This document shows, piece after piece, positions 7,144 through 8,226 of a stretch of 8,226 nucleotides of DNA. The notes under the pieces were generated by a model. It did not search any database and was not told the DNA's origin. It saw only the letters and a list, made by a program, of their open reading frames with translations. The stretch is taken from contig DAOUAQ010000217.1 in NCBI GenBank assembly GCA_034433375.1, forward strand, positions 1 to 8,226. The letters are read 5' to 3'. Position 1 is the stretch's first letter, and every line of letters starts with the position of its first letter. The DNA comes from DSWT01 sp034433375. GTDB lineage: Bacteria > Chloroflexota > Anaerolineae > B4-G1 > SLSP01. The position numbers were made by a program, and so were the translations under genes.

Positions 7144-7212
7144 AACCGCTAATCTCGCAAATCTACGCGAATCTTTCTTGAAAATTAGCGAAAATGCGCG
7201 TGATTCGCGGTT
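7144..7212. repeat. 69-bp imperfect palindrome built from inverted CGCNAATCT units
   Basis: The left arm holds three tandem 9-bp units, CGCTAATCT (7147-7155), CGCAAATCT (7156-7164) and CGCGAATCT (7166-7174). The right arm, read on the minus strand, holds three related units, CGCGAATCA, CGCGCATTT and CGCTAATTT. The arms meet around TTTCTTGAAA, and the outer ends are AACCGC and GCGGTT. The whole could fold as a long cruciform or RNA hairpin. It looks like a dispersed REP-like intergenic element, but copy number cannot be judged from one window. Confidence 0.7.
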
Positions 7213-7261
7213 GAAATTTTGCTTCTCGTTGATGTGGAATCCCACATGGAGACTCCTCCTT
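7185..7261 (-). other. Orphan ribosome-binding site and start codon on the minus strand (possible leader peptide or broken gene start)
   Basis: Reading leftward, AAGGAGGA (7261-7254) is followed after six bases by ATG (7247-7245). The frame gives only 20 codons before TAA at 7187-7185, ending within the 69-bp palindrome. The start codon is embedded in a small stem, ATGTGG/CCACAT (7232-7237, 7242-7247). A GTG two bases further in opens a longer frame down to 6997, but that frame runs across the operon terminator and resembles no protein I know. It could be a relic of a gene start cut off by the palindrome, or a leader peptide. The peptide sequence itself has no recognisable features. Confidence 0.3.
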
Positions 7262-7296
7262 GTTTATTGAGATGATACGTTTGGTGGAATGTAAAC

Positions 7297-7323
7297 TTGA
7301 CTGTCACAAAAGTGTGGTAAACT
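7297..7323 (+). promoter_or_regulatory. Weak promoter candidate upstream of the sigma-factor gene
   Basis: TTGACT (7297-7302) is followed at 15-bp spacing by TAAACT (7318-7323), preceded by TGG as in extended -10 promoters. A second TTGACT lies at 7360-7365 without a good -10. The spacing is shorter than ideal and the leader would be about 190 bases long, so this is only a candidate. Confidence 0.25.
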
Positions 7324-7380
7324 ACATGAAGTTATAGCAGTTCTATGTCAGCCGATAACTTGACTCCCGCCTCATCACTG

Positions 7381-7440
7381 GACTACCTGACTAACGACTA
7401 CCTGACTAACGACTACCAGACTAACGACTACCTGACTGCC
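7381..7440. repeat. Four tandem copies of a 15-bp repeat
   Basis: GACTACCTGACTAAC is present at 7381-7395 and 7396-7410. A copy with one change (CCAGAC for CCTGAC) is at 7411-7425, and a copy ending in TGCC is at 7426-7440. Each unit is itself two GACTA-type half-units. The array ends 73 bases before the sigma-factor start codon, in its probable 5' leader. Fifteen bases is a multiple of three, but no open gene covers it. Confidence 0.9.
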
Positions 7441-7513
7441 CTGTTCCTTAACAATTGAATAGCAGACCCTTTCGTTGGATCCGTCGCCACATTCACATAA
7501 AAGGAGAACGCTT

Positions 7514-8092
7514 GTGGAAACGCGACAAAAGTCTAACGAAGTCTTGGTAGAACGGCTCTTGCCGGCGCTCAACCGCAACCCACAGGATCGGGCGGTGGCG
7601 TGGGAGGAATGGTACGCGAGTGTGGGCGTCTCTTCGGTGCTGGCGTTCGTGCGCGTGACGAACGACACGGCGACGCCCGACGATGACATCGTCCACGACG
7701 CGATTGCGACGGCCTACGAGCAAGTCGAGGGTGGGCGCTACGAACCCCGGCTGGACATCCCCTTCACCGCTTACGTCAAGGGCATCGCGCGCAACAAGAT
7801 CCGCGAGGCGCGCCGGCAGTCGTGGCGCTATGTGGCGCTCGACGACGCGCCACCCGCGCTGTTCGAGAGCGACCGGCCCAGCCTGGAGAGCCTCATCGAG
7901 CGTCAGGAGCAGCTCGCAGCGTTGTGCGACGGCCTGACCCGGCTCTCCACGCTGCAACGGCAGGTGTTGGCCGACTACTTCCAGGGACGCAGCACCGACG
8001 AGATCGCGCGCGCCTCCGGGATGAGCGAGGAGGCGGTGCGCCAGCACAAGAGCCGCGCGCTGCGGCAGATGCAGCGCCAGCTACCGTCATAA
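7514..8092 (+). CDS. RNA polymerase sigma factor, ECF-like (sigma-70 family)
   Basis: A 192-residue protein with the two-domain layout of extracytoplasmic-function sigma factors. Region 2 is at about 27-102: 'DDIVHDAIATAYEQ' (57-70) matches the region 2.2 helix, and 'FTAYVKGIARNKIREARRQ' (84-102) the -10-recognition helix. After a linker, region 4 at about 131-190 contains 'LSTLQRQVLADYFQGRSTDE' and a helix-turn-helix ('IARASGMSEEAVRQHKSRAL') that would contact the -35 element. The start is GTG 7514, preceded by AAGGAG at seven bases. The frame is open to a TTG at 7475, but that has no ribosome site and adds residues unlike the family. The gene is much richer in GC than the transporter (47 of 60 bases at 7801-7860 against 27 of 60 at 4561-4620). 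No anti-sigma gene is visible before the window ends. The target regulon is unknown. Confidence 0.87.
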   Translation: METRQKSNEVLVERLLPALNRNPQDRAVAWEEWYASVGVSSVLAFVRVTNDTATPDDDIVHDAIATAYEQVEGGRYEPRLDIPFTAYVKGIARNKIREARRQSWRYVALDDAPPALFESDRPSLESLIERQEQLAALCDGLTRLSTLQRQVLADYFQGRSTDEIARASGMSEEAVRQHKSRALRQMQRQLPS

Positions 8093-8097
8093 GACTT

Positions 8098-8143
8098 CGC
8101 GGATCGACACGATCCCGCGGATCGACACGATCCCGCGGATCGA
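8098..8143. repeat. 18-bp tandem repeat, about 2.6 copies, each containing a palindrome
   Basis: CGCGGATCGACACGATCC is repeated exactly at 8098-8115 and 8116-8133, with a partial third copy at 8134-8143. Each unit contains GGATCG-ACA-CGATCC, a perfect 6-bp inverted repeat, so the array is a row of small hairpins or protein-binding palindromes. It begins six bases after the sigma-factor stop codon. Confidence 0.9.
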
Positions 8144-8154
8144 ACGTAGGGAGT

Positions 8155-8188
8155 TCTGGGTGGGCACACAGGTTCCCGCTCACCCAGA
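8155..8188 (+). terminator. Hairpin after the sigma-factor gene, possible terminator
   Basis: TCTGGGTG (8155-8162) pairs perfectly with CACCCAGA (8181-8188), and two or three more pairs (GGC with GCT, one of them G-U) can form inside, leaving a loop of about 12 bases. The following CTTCCTTA is only moderately T-rich. The CTGGGTGGG core is shared with the stronger terminator at 3138-3173. Confidence 0.45.
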
Positions 8189-8200
8189 CTTCCTTACGGT

Positions 8201-8225
8201 GATTAGTGATCGGGGATTAGGGATC
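8201..8225. repeat. Direct repeat GATTAGNGATC at the window end
   Basis: GATTAGTGATC (8201-8211) and GATTAGGGATC (8215-8225) are separated by three G residues. The repeat may continue beyond the window. Confidence 0.6.
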
Positions 8226-8226
8226 A

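Noticed and set aside
6997..7245. 82-codon minus-strand frame from GTG 7245
   Set aside because: It runs through the 69-bp palindrome, the GC hairpin and the operon terminator, and has no recognisable protein features. Only its start region is reported, as an orphan site.
7306..7317. CAC-AAAA-GTG as a CRP/FNR-type operator
   Set aside because: The arms are only three bases and the TGTGA half-site order is not matched, so it is indistinguishable from chance.
7381..7440. CRISPR array
   Set aside because: The units are contiguous 15-bp tandem copies without spacers, and no cas gene is present.

Overview
The window looks like a piece of a chromosome from the Chloroflexota (Anaerolineae/Caldilineae-like). 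The clue is the solute-binding lipoprotein. It has a twin-arginine signal with a cysteine, then a long Val/Glu/Lys/Thr-rich tether ending in 'VVTATPKP', a style common in that phylum. GTG starts with strong Shine-Dalgarno (SD) sites and GC-box palindromic repeats between genes are also compatible. This placement is an inference from style, not from a marker gene.

Layout. Positions 1-874 hold the ligand-binding part of a LacI-type sugar regulator. It has lost its DNA-binding N-terminus and is probably a pseudogene. Positions 875-1050 are a control region. Positions 1051-7019 are a complete five-gene ABC importer of the peptide/oligosaccharide (Dpp/Opp) class, all on the + strand: binding lipoprotein, two permeases and two ATPases. 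A very strong intrinsic terminator lies between the binding-protein gene and the first permease, and another closes the operon. Positions 7020-7513 carry no convincing gene but are rich in repeats: hairpins, a 69-bp palindrome built from inverted 9-bp units, an orphan minus-strand ribosome-binding site with a start codon, and four copies of a 15-bp tandem repeat. Positions 7514-8092 encode a GC-rich ECF-type sigma factor. The last 130 bases hold more tandem and inverted repeats.

How it works together. The lipoprotein would capture an oligomeric solute outside the membrane. The two permeases form the channel and the two ATPases drive uptake. The LacI remnant and the ATPase sequence style make an oligosaccharide as likely a substrate as a peptide, but nothing in the window proves it. 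The terminator after the binding-protein gene would let it be made in excess over the membrane parts. If the LacI gene is dead, the operon has lost its local regulator or is controlled from elsewhere. The sigma factor is a separate unit, and any anti-sigma partner lies beyond the window.

I see no CRISPR, transposase, phage, toxin or defence gene. The transporter is ordinary. The parts worth a second look are the decayed regulator, the orphan SD/palindrome sites and the repeats around the sigma-factor gene.
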